A stretch of 39,790 nt of DNA from Acidobacteriota bacterium (GCA_903970435.1 CAJCIS010000187.1:1-39790), one strand, 5' to 3'; counted from the stretch's first letter, positions 1-7,792 are shown. Numbers and translations: made by a program. The notes: generated by a model from the sequence alone, not told the origin.

Positions 1-23
1 CCGGCGGCACGCCGGTCGGGGGT

Positions 24-44
24 CCAGGGGGTGAAACCCCCTGG
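24..44. terminator. GC-rich hairpin, terminator-like or REP-like
   Basis: A perfect inverted repeat has 9-bp arms CCAGGGGGT and ACCCCCTGG around a 3-nt loop. No T-tract follows on either side, so it is either a non-canonical terminator or a dispersed palindromic element. The gene it would serve lies outside the window on the left, or it acts on transcription leaving the GH44 gene. Confidence 0.45.
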
Positions 45-86
45 CCTTCTCCGAAGAGTCAGTATCAAAGCGGATCGGTATAACAG

Positions 87-128
87 AAGGAAGCCGTTTT
101 TTTTGACAAAAAGAACCAAAAAACTGTT
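87..128 (-). repeat. AT-rich dispersed hairpin repeat, copy A (diverged)
   Basis: This copy carries the shared core GAACCAAAAAACTG and an AAGG flank, but the left hairpin arm has decayed to a run of T followed by GACAAAAAG. It directly follows the stop codon of the GH44 gene, in the opposite orientation to most stop-abutting copies. Confidence 0.7.
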
Positions 129-130
129 GC

Positions 131-1711
131 TTATTCGGGCAAGATCAAAATGCTCATGGAATAGGCCGGCACCGTCAGGCTGGCCTGCCCATGCGTGAAC
201 TGCACCGGCGCCTGCGCGTCGATCGCCGTCAGGTCCGCATTGCTGTACATATACATTTGCGCCGCCGCCGTGGGCGCCGGATGGGTCACTTTAAGGGGAC
301 ACACCACATCGCCCAGGGTCTTGTTGATCAGCACCATCGTCAACATGTGGTCGGAACGCTTGGCGGCATACACCGCCACCACATCCTGATCCGCGCTCGC
401 CGATTGCACCGACACGGTGCCGAAGCCATCCCCCGCGCCGTCGTAATTGCGATACAGCAGAAAACTGAAAGCCACCGGATCGGTCGGCGCCGGCACGTTC
501 CACATGGTGGCAAAATCCAGACCCTGCCGGCCAAAAATGCCCAGCACATCGGCCTGCACGAGGCCGCCGACCAGTTCGGTGGTATCGCCCCAGCTATATT
601 CGCTCAGACCCACCTTCAATCCGGGATCGTATTGGGCAACCCATGCCTTGAAGCGCGGAATGAGGTAGATCGCGCCATACCATTGCCCGATCCAGCTATC
701 GTCGATGTAGGTTGGGTCCCACAGCGAGCGCGTCGATTGCAGCAGCCACGCATCGCCGCCCGGCCCGCTCGGGTAATAATGCTCGTCGAAATAATCGATC
801 AGCCGCACATGATGCGCCGCCTCATACGCCGCCATCTTCGACAAATACCATTGGGCGTTCCACAGACCGCCATGCTCGTTGATCTCCGCCTGGCTGCCGA
901 CATAGGCGGCCCAGCCGAAATCCGACGGCCCAAGAACCTTGGCCGAAGGGTCGGCATGCTTCACCACCGCGGCATATTGTTCAGTCAAAGCCTCGATCAT
1001 GTCATAGGTCGGCTGCGCCGGCTGCACGTCCCGGTGCGTGTTGGCCCAGCCATAAGGCTCGTTGTCCATCTGATAGAATTGCACGCCGCCGGACTTTGCT
1101 TTCCCGAAACGGCCAACCAGGTGCTGCATCCAACCGGCCTGAATGGAAGGCGTGTTCGGAATATGATTGGCCGGAATGTTGGTATCGAGCAACTGCGAGC
1201 CGTTGGTTGCAATACTATTGCCGCAAGTATCGCCGTTGGGGAACACGTACGGATTGGTTTCCTGCTGCGGCCCATAGACCTGCACCGGAAAGCTGCACGA
1301 CCAGGCGGCACTGCTGTTGATCCAGGGGATTATGGGAATGGTCAGCAATGTCTGGCTTTGCGTCGCCTGATCGGCCAGCACCAGTGCGTCCGGCCCGCCG
1401 CTCGGCGTGGGGTTCGCGTTCCCGTCGCCGCCCATGAAAAACCAGTCGAAGCCGGCGTTGCTGCTATCCACCTGCCAATTATAGCGCGTCGTGCCATCAC
1501 CGCCCCAGCGCAGTACCGGCAAACGGGCCGCCGCCTGAAACCCCGGATCGACGCCGTATTCCGCCATGCCATAAATATAGTCGCTGATTTGGTGGCGGCC
1601 CGCCGCGCCATCCACCGTAATCGCCGGCCCCGCGTTCTGCGCGCGGACGCCAGGCACGCCGCCGAAGAAATATGGCAGCGCGGCCAACAGCATAGTCCGC
1701 AACACATTCAT
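131..1711 (-). CDS. Secreted glycoside hydrolase family 44 (endoglucanase/xyloglucanase-like)
   Basis: The 526-aa product is predicted to be an exported beta-1,4-glucanase that hydrolyses cellulose- or xyloglucan-type polymers. A signal peptide (MNVLRTMLLAALPYFFGG, probable cleavage after VRA) is followed by one GH44 catalytic domain. QMDNEP places the likely acid/base at Glu218, and GLSEYSWG places the likely nucleophile at Glu371; both motifs are typical of the family. No carbohydrate-binding or dockerin module follows, unlike many clostridial GH44 enzymes. A GTG three codons upstream (1720) is open, but the GGGGA Shine-Dalgarno at 1721-1725 touches it and sits 9 nt from the ATG at 1711, so the ATG is preferred. 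The gene diverges from the debranching enzyme gene. Family assignment is confident; the exact substrate is inferred. Confidence 0.88.
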   Translation of the reverse strand: MNVLRTMLLAALPYFFGGVPGVRAQNAGPAITVDGAAGRHQISDYIYGMAEYGVDPGFQAAARLPVLRWGGDGTTRYNWQVDSSNAGFDWFFMGGDGNANPTPSGGPDALVLADQATQSQTLLTIPIIPWINSSAAWSCSFPVQVYGPQQETNPYVFPNGDTCGNSIATNGSQLLDTNIPANHIPNTPSIQAGWMQHLVGRFGKAKSGGVQFYQMDNEPYGWANTHRDVQPAQPTYDMIEALTEQYAAVVKHADPSAKVLGPSDFGWAAYVGSQAEINEHGGLWNAQWYLSKMAAYEAAHHVRLIDYFDEHYYPSGPGGDAWLLQSTRSLWDPTYIDDSWIGQWYGAIYLIPRFKAWVAQYDPGLKVGLSEYSWGDTTELVGGLVQADVLGIFGRQGLDFATMWNVPAPTDPVAFSFLLYRNYDGAGDGFGTVSVQSASADQDVVAVYAAKRSDHMLTMVLINKTLGDVVCPLKVTHPAPTAAAQMYMYSNADLTAIDAQAPVQFTHGQASLTVPAYSMSILILPE

Positions 1712-2071
1712 CGCATGCACTCCCCAGAGATCATGCCCGGTAGGCTTACTAGCTCACTTTTTCGTGATATGCCAGCAAATTCTTCGTTGTCCGCACGCAG
1801 TTGATTACGCAATCGCACCGCAGTTACGTGCAGCTTGAAACAGACAAAAGTTTTTTGGTTCTTTTTTTCAAAAAAGAACGACTTCCTTACGGCATCAGCA
1901 CCGCCGCCCCATCAAACCTGCCCGCCCGCAAATCCGCCAGCGCCCGGCTCTCCCGCCCCGCCGGTTTGTCATGTGGCGCGCCTCGGCGGTAAAAGAAGCC
2001 CAGGGACACCATGCGCATGCAGGCACCGGCGTCCCCTCGAATGACCATTTTCGGCCTTATCCGGAGGATGC
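1712..2071. other. Divergent intergenic region, no convincing gene
   Basis: This 360-nt stretch separates the divergent GH44 and debranching enzyme genes. It contains repeat copy B and otherwise no reading frame with gene-like composition. Promoters for both genes should lie here, but I found no clear -35/-10 pair. Confidence 0.6.
1845..1888 (+). repeat. AT-rich dispersed hairpin repeat, copy B
   Basis: This is a full-length copy: CAAAAGTTTTTTGG, then a hairpin with arms GTTCTTTTTT and AAAAAAGAAC, then GACTTCCTT. It is one of the few copies not next to a stop codon, lying between two divergent genes. Confidence 0.85.
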
Positions 2072-4261
2072 ATGGACGATCAGCCCCATCTACGTGCCGA
2101 AGGCGACGCGGGCCGCTATTTCATTTCGGCGACATCGTCGCTCGCCGAACAGCAGCCGCGCACCCTCAAGGCCGGGGACATTTTCGCCCTGTTCGGTCAT
2201 AGCGGCGACGCGACGGCGGGCTCCGGCAGTGCCGAGGGCCTATACTATCGCGACACGCGCTATCTGTCGCGCATGTCGCTGCGCATCGGCGGCGTCGCCC
2301 CGATGCTACTGAGTTCCGCCGTGTCTAGCGACAACGCGATGCTGACATGCGACCTGACCAATCCCAACATGCTCGAGGTCGAGCCCGGCCTGGAACAGGG
2401 ACAGATCCATGTCCGGCGCGCAAAGTTCCTGTGGCGCGGCGCCTGTCACGAACGACTGACGGTGCGCAGTTTCGTGCCCGAGCGCACCCGCGTGACGCTC
2501 CAGATCGACTTTGCCGCCGATTTCGCCGATTTGTTCGAAGTGCGCGGCATGAAGCGCGCACGCCGCGGTCAGCTGATGGCCCCGCGCGTCGAGCCGGCGC
2601 ATTGCGTGCTCGCTTACGAAGGGCTGGACGGCGTGCGCCGCGCAACCCGCGTGTCGTTCGAGCCGGCGCCGGCCCATCTCGGACCCCGCGGTGCCACCTA
2701 CGAACTTGCGCTCGATCCCGGCGTGCCGGCCACCCTGGGGTTGCAGATTTCCTGCCTGGAAGGCGAAGCTGCCGAAGAAGCAGCCGATGTGCCGCACTTT
2801 GTTCCGGTTATGCATGAATTTCGCAAGGAATTGCGGCGCGCCCATCGGGCGTGGCCGGGTATTGAAACGGACAACGAAATATTCAACGAATCGATCAGCC
2901 GCGCGTTGGCCGATCTCATCATGCTGGTGACGAACACGCAGGACGGGCCCTATCCCTATGCCGGCATTCCATGGTTCAGCACCGCCTTTGGCCGTGATGG
3001 CATCATTACGGGGCTGCAAACGCTATGGCTGGCACCCGCCTTGTCACGCGGCGTGCTATTGTATTTGGCCGCGAACCAGGCGCAGCACAGCGATCCCGCG
3101 GCCGACGCCGAACCCGGCAAAATCCTGCATGAGGTGCGGCATGGCGAAATGGCGCTGCTCGGCGAGGTTCCGTTCCGACGCTATTACGGCTCAGTCGATT
3201 CCACCCCCCTGTTCGTCATGCTGGCCGGCGCCTACCTCGAACGCACCGGCGACCTGGCGACGCTGCGCACGATCTGGCCACATATCGAGGCGGCCCTCGG
3301 CTGGATCGATCATTACGGCGACGCCGACGGCGACGGTTTTGTCGAATATGGCCGCAGAACCGAGGCCGGCCTGGTCAACCAGGGCTGGAAGGATAGCAGC
3401 GATTCCATCTTCCACGCCAGCGGCAAGCTGGCGGACGGCCCGATCGCATTGTGTGAAGTGCAGGCCTACGTCTTTGCCGCGCGGGTGGCCGCGTCGAAGA
3501 TCGCCGCCGCACTGGGAGATGAACCGCGTGCTGCGTCGCTGGAGGCGCAGGCCATCGCCTTGCGCGACCGGTTCGAGCACGCGTTCTGGGACCCGGAACT
3601 CGGCCTCTACGTCCTGGCGCTCGATGGCAGGAAGGCGCCATGCCGGGTTGCGGCCTCGAATGCCGGCCACGTTCTATTCGCCGGCCTGGCGGACGCCGAA
3701 CGCGGTGCGCTCATTGCCGACAAACTGCTCAAGCCGCCGTTTTTCTCCGGCTGGGGTATCAGAACCCTGGCGGCCGGTCAGGTGCGTTACAATCCGATGT
3801 CGTATCACAATGGTTCGGTCTGGCCGCACGACAATTCCATGATTGCCGCGGGCCTAGCCCGGTATGGACACAGGTCCGCGGCCGCCCGTGTGCTGTCGAG
3901 CCTGTTCGGCGCGGCACGCCACGCCGATCTGCGCCGCCTGCCGGAATTGTTTTGCGGCTTTCCGCGCATGCGCAACCAGGGGCCGACCAGCTACCCGGTC
4001 GCATGCGCACCGCAAGCGTGGGCCGCCGGCGCGCTGCCCGCGTGCCTGGCCGCCTGCCTGGGTGTGGGCTTCGATCCCGCCCGCCGCGCGGTGACGTTCA
4101 CCAATCCCGTGCTGCCGGATTTCATTCACTGGTTGAAACTGCGCAATCTCCCGTTGGGCGACGCCACGATCGACATCGTTCTGCACCGTGCCGAGGCGGG
4201 TGCCGTGGCGATGGCGGTGTCGAGCCGCCGCGGGGATATCCTGGCAACCATGACGAGCTGA
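2072..4261 (+). CDS. Amylo-alpha-1,6-glucosidase (bacterial glycogen debranching enzyme type)
   Basis: The 729-aa cytoplasmic enzyme is predicted to remove alpha-1,6 branches from glycogen or limit dextrins. Residues about 25-250 form the beta-rich N-terminal domain of bacterial/archaeal debranching enzymes (GLYYRDTRYLSRM is typical). Residues about 280-700 form an alpha/alpha barrel with the hallmark FSTAFGRDGIITGLQTLWL and NQGWKDSSDS motifs. The ATG has a strong GGAGG site at 2063-2067, 4 nt upstream. There is no signal peptide. Other alpha-glucan enzymes in the window (GT4, GH63-like, GH15) and the pentose-phosphate cluster suggest use of stored polysaccharide. Family is confident; the preferred branched substrate is not determined by the sequence. 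Confidence 0.9.
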   Translation: MDDQPHLRAEGDAGRYFISATSSLAEQQPRTLKAGDIFALFGHSGDATAGSGSAEGLYYRDTRYLSRMSLRIGGVAPMLLSSAVSSDNAMLTCDLTNPNMLEVEPGLEQGQIHVRRAKFLWRGACHERLTVRSFVPERTRVTLQIDFAADFADLFEVRGMKRARRGQLMAPRVEPAHCVLAYEGLDGVRRATRVSFEPAPAHLGPRGATYELALDPGVPATLGLQISCLEGEAAEEAADVPHFVPVMHEFRKELRRAHRAWPGIETDNEIFNESISRALADLIMLVTNTQDGPYPYAGIPWFSTAFGRDGIITGLQTLWLAPALSRGVLLYLAANQAQHSDPAADAEPGKILHEVRHGEMALLGEVPFRRYYGSVDSTPLFVMLAGAYLERTGDLATLRTIWPHIEAALGWIDHYGDADGDGFVEYGRRTEAGLVNQGWKDSSDSIFHASGKLADGPIALCEVQAYVFAARVAASKIAAALGDEPRAASLEAQAIALRDRFEHAFWDPELGLYVLALDGRKAPCRVAASNAGHVLFAGLADAERGALIADKLLKPPFFSGWGIRTLAAGQVRYNPMSYHNGSVWPHDNSMIAAGLARYGHRSAAARVLSSLFGAARHADLRRLPELFCGFPRMRNQGPTSYPVACAPQAWAAGALPACLAACLGVGFDPARRAVTFTNPVLPDFIHWLKLRNLPLGDATIDIVLHRAEAGAVAMAVSSRRGDILATMTS

Positions 4262-4583
4262 CCCCGGCGCTATCCAAAACGTGGAGAAGGCCAACCGTTC
4301 CGGCGAACAACAGCAACTCGGCCGGCATTTCTCCATGCGCGATATGCACCGAAGCCGCGACGGCAAATACCAGGACAAGTGTCGCCCCTCCCAGCGCCCG
4401 CAACGGCCGGAACAGCAATCAAGCCGCAGAGATGGCTTCAAGACTTGCGCTGACAATCACCAAATGCCGAAGGTGAGCGGGCCCCGTATGTCCGCCGTAG
4501 TCCAGCGCCGTCCGAACGCTTGCTACGACAATAAACGCGGCTAACAACACCCGATACGCGAAGACCGCGCGCGCAACGCTCAC
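4262..4583 (-). pseudogene. Small four-helix membrane protein gene interrupted by a TGA
   Basis: On the minus strand a GTG at 4583-4581 overlaps the stop of the upstream YHET gene in a GTGA arrangement, with GAGG at 4592-4589, as expected for a translationally coupled third gene. Translation gives a hydrophobic segment (VLLAAFIVVASVRTAL) and another (HLVIVSASLEAISAA), then an in-frame TGA at 4421-4419. Beyond it the same frame continues with two more membrane-type segments (GGATLVLVFAVAASVHIA and AELLLFAGTVGLLHVLD). A TGG-to-TGA change would explain the break. The frame then runs into the antisense of the debranching gene, with no natural stop until 4122, so the 3' end is also uncertain. I do not recognise the family. 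Confidence 0.6.
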
Positions 4584-4975
4584 GGCGACCTCGGGTCTGG
4601 AAGAATGAACATTTTACGCGCTGCCTGGGAACCGAGGCGTTCGGCGCCGTACCATCGCAACAGCGCACCTGGATCGAAGATATCTTTGTTGCGATTTTCG
4701 AAATCAACGAAATCGAGCAACGGCTCCGCCATGCGGCGTTCCGCAATAAGCGATAGAAACCCAAACGTCATCGTTTCGTGGTAGTGCTCGGGATGCCCGC
4801 GTTGCATGGCAATTTTTTGCAAGGCCCTTGCGTAGGCACGTGCGACATCCAGAAATGGATCGCGTTGCAGCATATCGAATGCAATTTGAACGTGGTCCCG
4901 ATGCCGCAATGGCCGGGCGCCGATGCTGCCGGCGAGAAAACAGTCGATCGAAACGTGCTGAGCATCAACTTCCAT
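4580..4975 (-). CDS. Conserved hypothetical protein with YHET motif
   Basis: The 131-aa protein has no signal peptide or membrane segment. An RHRDHVQIAFDML segment and, further on, GHPEHYHETMTFGFLSLIAE look like the conserved core of a small bacterial family I have seen in genomes but cannot name. The clustered His and Glu residues could bind a metal; this is inference only. The start at 4975 overlaps the end of the RHH-like gene by 11 nt and has GAGG immediately upstream; an open frame extends to 5035 but would overlap more. It is the middle gene of a three-gene unit, and its stop overlaps the GTG of the broken membrane-protein gene. Confidence 0.72.
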   Translation of the reverse strand: MEVDAQHVSIDCFLAGSIGARPLRHRDHVQIAFDMLQRDPFLDVARAYARALQKIAMQRGHPEHYHETMTFGFLSLIAERRMAEPLLDFVDFENRNKDIFDPGALLRWYGAERLGSQAARKMFILPDPRSP

Positions 4976-5228
4976 CCTCACCCGCGTCCCTTTCCAGCAG
5001 CCGATGCGCGTCATCGGCGGTAAGATCCAAGTCAAAGACTGATTTCAGCGCCTCGATCCGGCGCAGCGTATCGGCCGAGAATGGCGGCTTGGATTCAAAG
5101 GCATGCAGCACAATTCCCTCGATCAGGTCGCCCAGCGACATATCGAGGTGGTCGGCAAGCCCCTTCAAAACCTTGACCATGCGGGCCTCGAGGCGAACGC
5201 CGGTTTGAACGCGGTGCACAGACTTCAT
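4965..5228 (-). CDS. Small ribbon-helix-helix-like protein, probable autoregulator
   Basis: This 87-aa protein has an N-terminal pattern (VHRVQTGVRLEARMVKVLKG) of a short beta strand followed by two helices (LADHLDMSLGDLIEGIVLHA), which resembles ribbon-helix-helix DNA-binding folds. The C-terminal half (SADTLRRIEALKSVFDLDLT) is helical and may mediate partner binding. The ATG lies directly beside a 22-bp palindrome that overlaps a probable promoter, which fits autorepression. It heads a tightly packed unit with the YHET protein and the broken membrane protein. The fold is inferred from pattern alone; an RHH-like structural protein with no DNA-binding role is possible. Confidence 0.68.
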   Translation of the reverse strand: MKSVHRVQTGVRLEARMVKVLKGLADHLDMSLGDLIEGIVLHAFESKPPFSADTLRRIEALKSVFDLDLTADDAHRLLERDAGEDGS

Positions 5229-5250
5229 GGTACCAATGTACCTTGGTACC
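5229..5250. promoter_or_regulatory. Palindromic operator candidate at the RHH-like gene start
   Basis: Perfect 8-bp arms GGTACCAA and TTGGTACC flank a 6-bp centre TGTACC, so a GTACC-type half-site occurs three times in 22 bp. The palindrome covers the proposed -10 box and ends at the start codon, the position expected for a repressor that blocks its own promoter. Confidence 0.6.
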
Positions 5251-5262
5251 TTCCGGTGTCAA
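5235..5262 (-). promoter_or_regulatory. Sigma-70-type promoter for the small cassette
   Basis: On the minus strand a perfect TTGACA -35 box (5262-5257) is followed after 16 nt by TACATT (5240-5235), which matches TATAAT at four of six positions. The expected start point falls at or next to the A of the ATG at 5228, so the transcript would be leaderless or nearly so. No Shine-Dalgarno sequence precedes that ATG, which agrees. Confidence 0.55.
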
Positions 5263-5265
5263 TGC

Positions 5266-6537
5266 CTATTTTACGTGCCGCCCGCGGGACACCGCAGCGG
5301 TGGTCACCCCAGCTTCCGTCACACGGTCTGGCGCCGCGGCGCTGTCATCATTGGACGCACTCTCCGGCATCACCAGCCAAACAACCAAAGTCGCCAAAAG
5401 CCCAACCGCCGCCAGCGCCAGCAGCGCCGCATCGTTGCCGAGCCAATCGTCGATGGCGCCGGCCAGCGCGGTGCTGGCCGCCGCCCCGGCGCCGACCGCC
5501 ACGCCGATCGCACCCATGGTGAGATTGAAATGACCGCGCTGGCGCGAAATATCGGCGGCAATCAACGGCAGCAGAACGCCGATGACCGCGGCACCGATGC
5601 CGTCCAGGCCTTGAATAAGCACCAGTGGAATCGGCAGGCTCACCAACGCGAACAGCACACCGCGCACCGGTTCGGCAGCGAAACCGACGAGCAGAACCGC
5701 GCGCCGGCCGCGGCTTTCCGCCAATCTGCCGACCGAGGGCGACAGCAGCGCCACCACCAATTGCGGCAGCACCAGCGCGCCGGCAATCAGGGGTGTCGCA
5801 AGATTACCGGCCTCACCGGCAATCTTGCGGCCGAGAAACGGCAACATGGCCGAATCCGCCATCTGGAAAAAAACCAGGCACGCCATGAAGCCGAGCAGGC
5901 GGCGGTCGAGGAAAAGCGCGTGCAGTTCACGCAATGTTGGCAGTTTGGTCCCGCCAACGGCCGCTACGCCCGCGCGCTCGGTCGGGTCAATGAATGCGAG
6001 CGCCAACATGGCCGGCAATGTGAGAAACGCTGTCAGCACAAAGACCGATGCGCCAGGGAGATAAAATCCCGCGCCCCCCATCAGGGCGGCCGCCACGCCG
6101 TTGCCGATGGAGGAATACCGCACGTTGCGGCCAAGCCGTTCGCCGAGCGCCTGCCGGCTGACCAGCGCCAGGCTGATGGCGGCAATGGCCGGGTTCAGCA
6201 CGCAACTGGCAAAACCATGCAGGATTTCGGCAAGTCCAACCCCGAACTGCGTCGGCATGACGACGAACAACAGCGCGCTGAATCCAATGGCCAGCAGGCC
6301 GATCGTTCCGGCCAGTCGCTTGCTCGCCATGCCGTCCACCAGCACGCCGGCGGGAATTTGGCTGATGGTGGCAACGGTCGTCCCCAGCGAAAGCGCGCCG
6401 CCGATCGCCAGCCCCGTCCAATGATGCATCGTCAGGTAGACGGCGATAAACGGCCCGAAACCGGTTTGCACGCCGGCTGCAAAGAAGTTCACCCAATCCA
6501 GGCCGGCAAGGCTGCGCGATTTGGCCATCGGGGCCAT
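5266..6537 (-). CDS. MFS transporter
   Basis: The 423-aa inner-membrane protein has about twelve hydrophobic segments and an MFS-type loop after the second helix (GVLVDGMASKRLAG) and in the second half (GRLAESRGRRAVLL). It is of efflux or metabolite-porter size. The substrate cannot be read from the sequence. The open frame extends upstream to 6747, but that part is antisense-like and overlaps the PRC-barrel gene. ATGs at 6537 and 6528 are the realistic starts; 6537 lies just past the PRC-barrel stop at 6542, which suggests co-transcription. The gene ends 37 nt before the RHH-like gene. Confidence 0.85.
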   Translation of the reverse strand: MAPMAKSRSLAGLDWVNFFAAGVQTGFGPFIAVYLTMHHWTGLAIGGALSLGTTVATISQIPAGVLVDGMASKRLAGTIGLLAIGFSALLFVVMPTQFGVGLAEILHGFASCVLNPAIAAISLALVSRQALGERLGRNVRYSSIGNGVAAALMGGAGFYLPGASVFVLTAFLTLPAMLALAFIDPTERAGVAAVGGTKLPTLRELHALFLDRRLLGFMACLVFFQMADSAMLPFLGRKIAGEAGNLATPLIAGALVLPQLVVALLSPSVGRLAESRGRRAVLLVGFAAEPVRGVLFALVSLPIPLVLIQGLDGIGAAVIGVLLPLIAADISRQRGHFNLTMGAIGVAVGAGAAASTALAGAIDDWLGNDAALLALAAVGLLATLVVWLVMPESASNDDSAAAPDRVTEAGVTTAAVSRGRHVK

Positions 6538-6541
6538 GCGG

Positions 6542-6877
6542 CTATTGGTGCGGCTTGGCCGCGGCCGCGCTGGGCGTTGCAACCGGCACGGACGACGCCT
6601 CGGGCGTATATTCCGGCATCGTCTTGATCTTGTCGGCGTCGAGGTGCGGGCGGATAACGATATGATCCTGATCGATCGTAAAATCCAGGGCCTTCCAATC
6701 CACCGCCACGCGGCGATTGCCAAGGCCAAAAAAACCGCTGAATTCAATCACCGCCGCCTGTGGAGTACCGCTGGGATCGATCAAAATATCAACGATATTG
6801 CCAACGACGTCGCCCTTCCCGTCGGTCACCGGCTGCCCCAGCAGCGGCTCCGCACGTGCCTTGCGCACCTGCTCCAC
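6542..6877 (-). CDS. PRC-barrel domain protein, 5' end disrupted by a repeat
   Basis: A PRC-barrel domain spans roughly residues 11-65 (LLGQPVTDGKGDVVGNIVDI through RRVAVDWKALDF), followed by an Ala/Pro-rich tail. Such domains occur in photosynthetic reaction-centre H subunits, RimM and many stress-related small proteins; the role here is unknown. The only standard in-frame start is the GTG at 6877, but the same frame upstream encodes a signal-peptide-like stretch (TAFFLFLTLLCAAAAPPEP) back to a TAG at 6976-6974, with no start codon. An ATG at 6968 inside repeat copy C lies one nucleotide out of frame; loss of one T would join it to that leader. The gene was therefore probably exported and is now frameshifted, or the sequence has a one-base error. 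Confidence 0.65.
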   Translation of the reverse strand: MEQVRKARAEPLLGQPVTDGKGDVVGNIVDILIDPSGTPQAAVIEFSGFFGLGNRRVAVDWKALDFTIDQDHIVIRPHLDADKIKTMPEYTPEASSVPVATPSAAAAKPHQ

Positions 6878-6933
6878 CTTGGCAGGCGCCGGTTCCGGCG
6901 GAGCCGCAGCCGCGCACAGCAGGGTAAGAAAGA

Positions 6934-6974
6934 GGAAGAAAGCAGTTCTTTTCTGAAGAAAAGAACATTCTTCC
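6934..6974. repeat. AT-rich dispersed hairpin repeat, copy C (hairpin-only variant)
   Basis: This copy has arms GTTCTTTTCT and AGAAAAGAAC around a 2-nt loop, flanked by a second inverted pair, GGAAGAA and TTCTTCC. The CAAAAAACTTTTG part of other copies is missing. The C/G pair near the top of the stem replaces T/A in other copies on both arms. It abuts the stop codon of the ABC remnant. Confidence 0.75.
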
Positions 6975-7564
6975 TACGCCGCCGGCTCGGTCACATGCAG
7001 CGCCTGGCGCGACAGCAAATCCCGATAGATCCCCGCCGTCTCCTCCAACTCTACAGGCGCGCCATCCTGCATGATGCGGCCGCGCTGCATGACAACGATG
7101 CGGTCGAAATCGCGCAGGGTGGACAGGCGGTGCGCCACCGCAAGATCGCGAGTACCGTGCAGAATCGTGAAGCCGAGCGTCGTTACTAGAACAACGTCGC
7201 CGGTGCTCGCCACCCGATGTTGCCAAAGGCTGATGGCCCAGGTGTCACCGGTAACGGCCACGAATCCATGTGTCGCGATCCAGCCGCCCACGCGCCACGA
7301 AAGATTATCCGCGGTGACGAGCGCTGCCAGAATGCCGCAAGCCGTCCACACGGCGGGATCGTTCCGCGCGGCCAGAACATCGACAAGATGCTTGATGGCG
7401 TATTGAGAAAACGTGGCGAATGCAACCGCTGCCACCACCGACAGCAGCACGACGGCGTGCGTCAGCGGACGCCGTCGTATATAATACCACATGAACGCCA
7501 GCGGCCGCGCCGCCAAAGCGCCGAGGTCCCGTTTGTCCACGGCATTTCGGCGATCCAACTGCAT
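6974..7564 (-). pseudogene. Internally deleted ABC exporter (TM ends plus NBD tail)
   Basis: The 196-aa open frame joins three non-adjacent pieces of an ABC exporter of about 600 aa. Residues 1-107 are the N-terminal membrane part (TM segments near 35-55 and 72-88, then GWIATHGFVAVTGD). Residues 108-143 match the end of a transmembrane domain (ISLWQHR, GDVVLVTTLGFTILHGTRDL). Residues 144-196 match the end of a nucleotide-binding domain from the H-loop onward (AHRLSTLRDFDRIVVMQRGR). Walker A, the LSGGQ signature and Walker B are all absent, so it cannot hydrolyse ATP. Junctions fall near 7246 and 7135. Both deletions keep the frame. A functional truncated protein is possible but unlikely. Confidence 0.78.
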
Positions 7565-7780
7565 CAGAAGGCCCCCGCAATCCTGACGCCTGCCCTGCCA
7601 TTAGGTTGCGCGCGGCATCTTCGATCACAAACTTTTGAAGTCTCGCTGAGCCGCCACAATCGTTGGAAACGCCGGCCGTGGCGCGCCGTCGGCCGCTCAC
7701 GCTTTTTGCGGCCCGTGCCACAAAATTGCCGCGATTGCTACGTTGTCACTTTGGCGCCCGCCGCCAGGGCAGGCGGACAA

Positions 7781-7786
7781 AGGAGG
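7781..7786 (+). promoter_or_regulatory. Ribosome binding site that decides the GT4 start
   Basis: AGGAGG lies 6 nt before the ATG at 7793. The open frame reaches back to 7217, but only this start has such a site and gives the canonical GT4 N-terminus. Confidence 0.85.
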
Positions 7787-7792
7787 TTTTCG

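Noticed and set aside
191..1804. 537-codon open frame antisense to the GH44 gene
   Set aside because: The translation is Arg/His/Ala-rich with no domain pattern, as is common opposite GC-rich genes; the GH44 frame has catalytic motifs and a signal peptide.
5227..6627. 466-codon plus-strand frame opposite the MFS gene
   Set aside because: Composition is Gln/Arg/His-rich and structureless, a mirror of the MFS coding strand.
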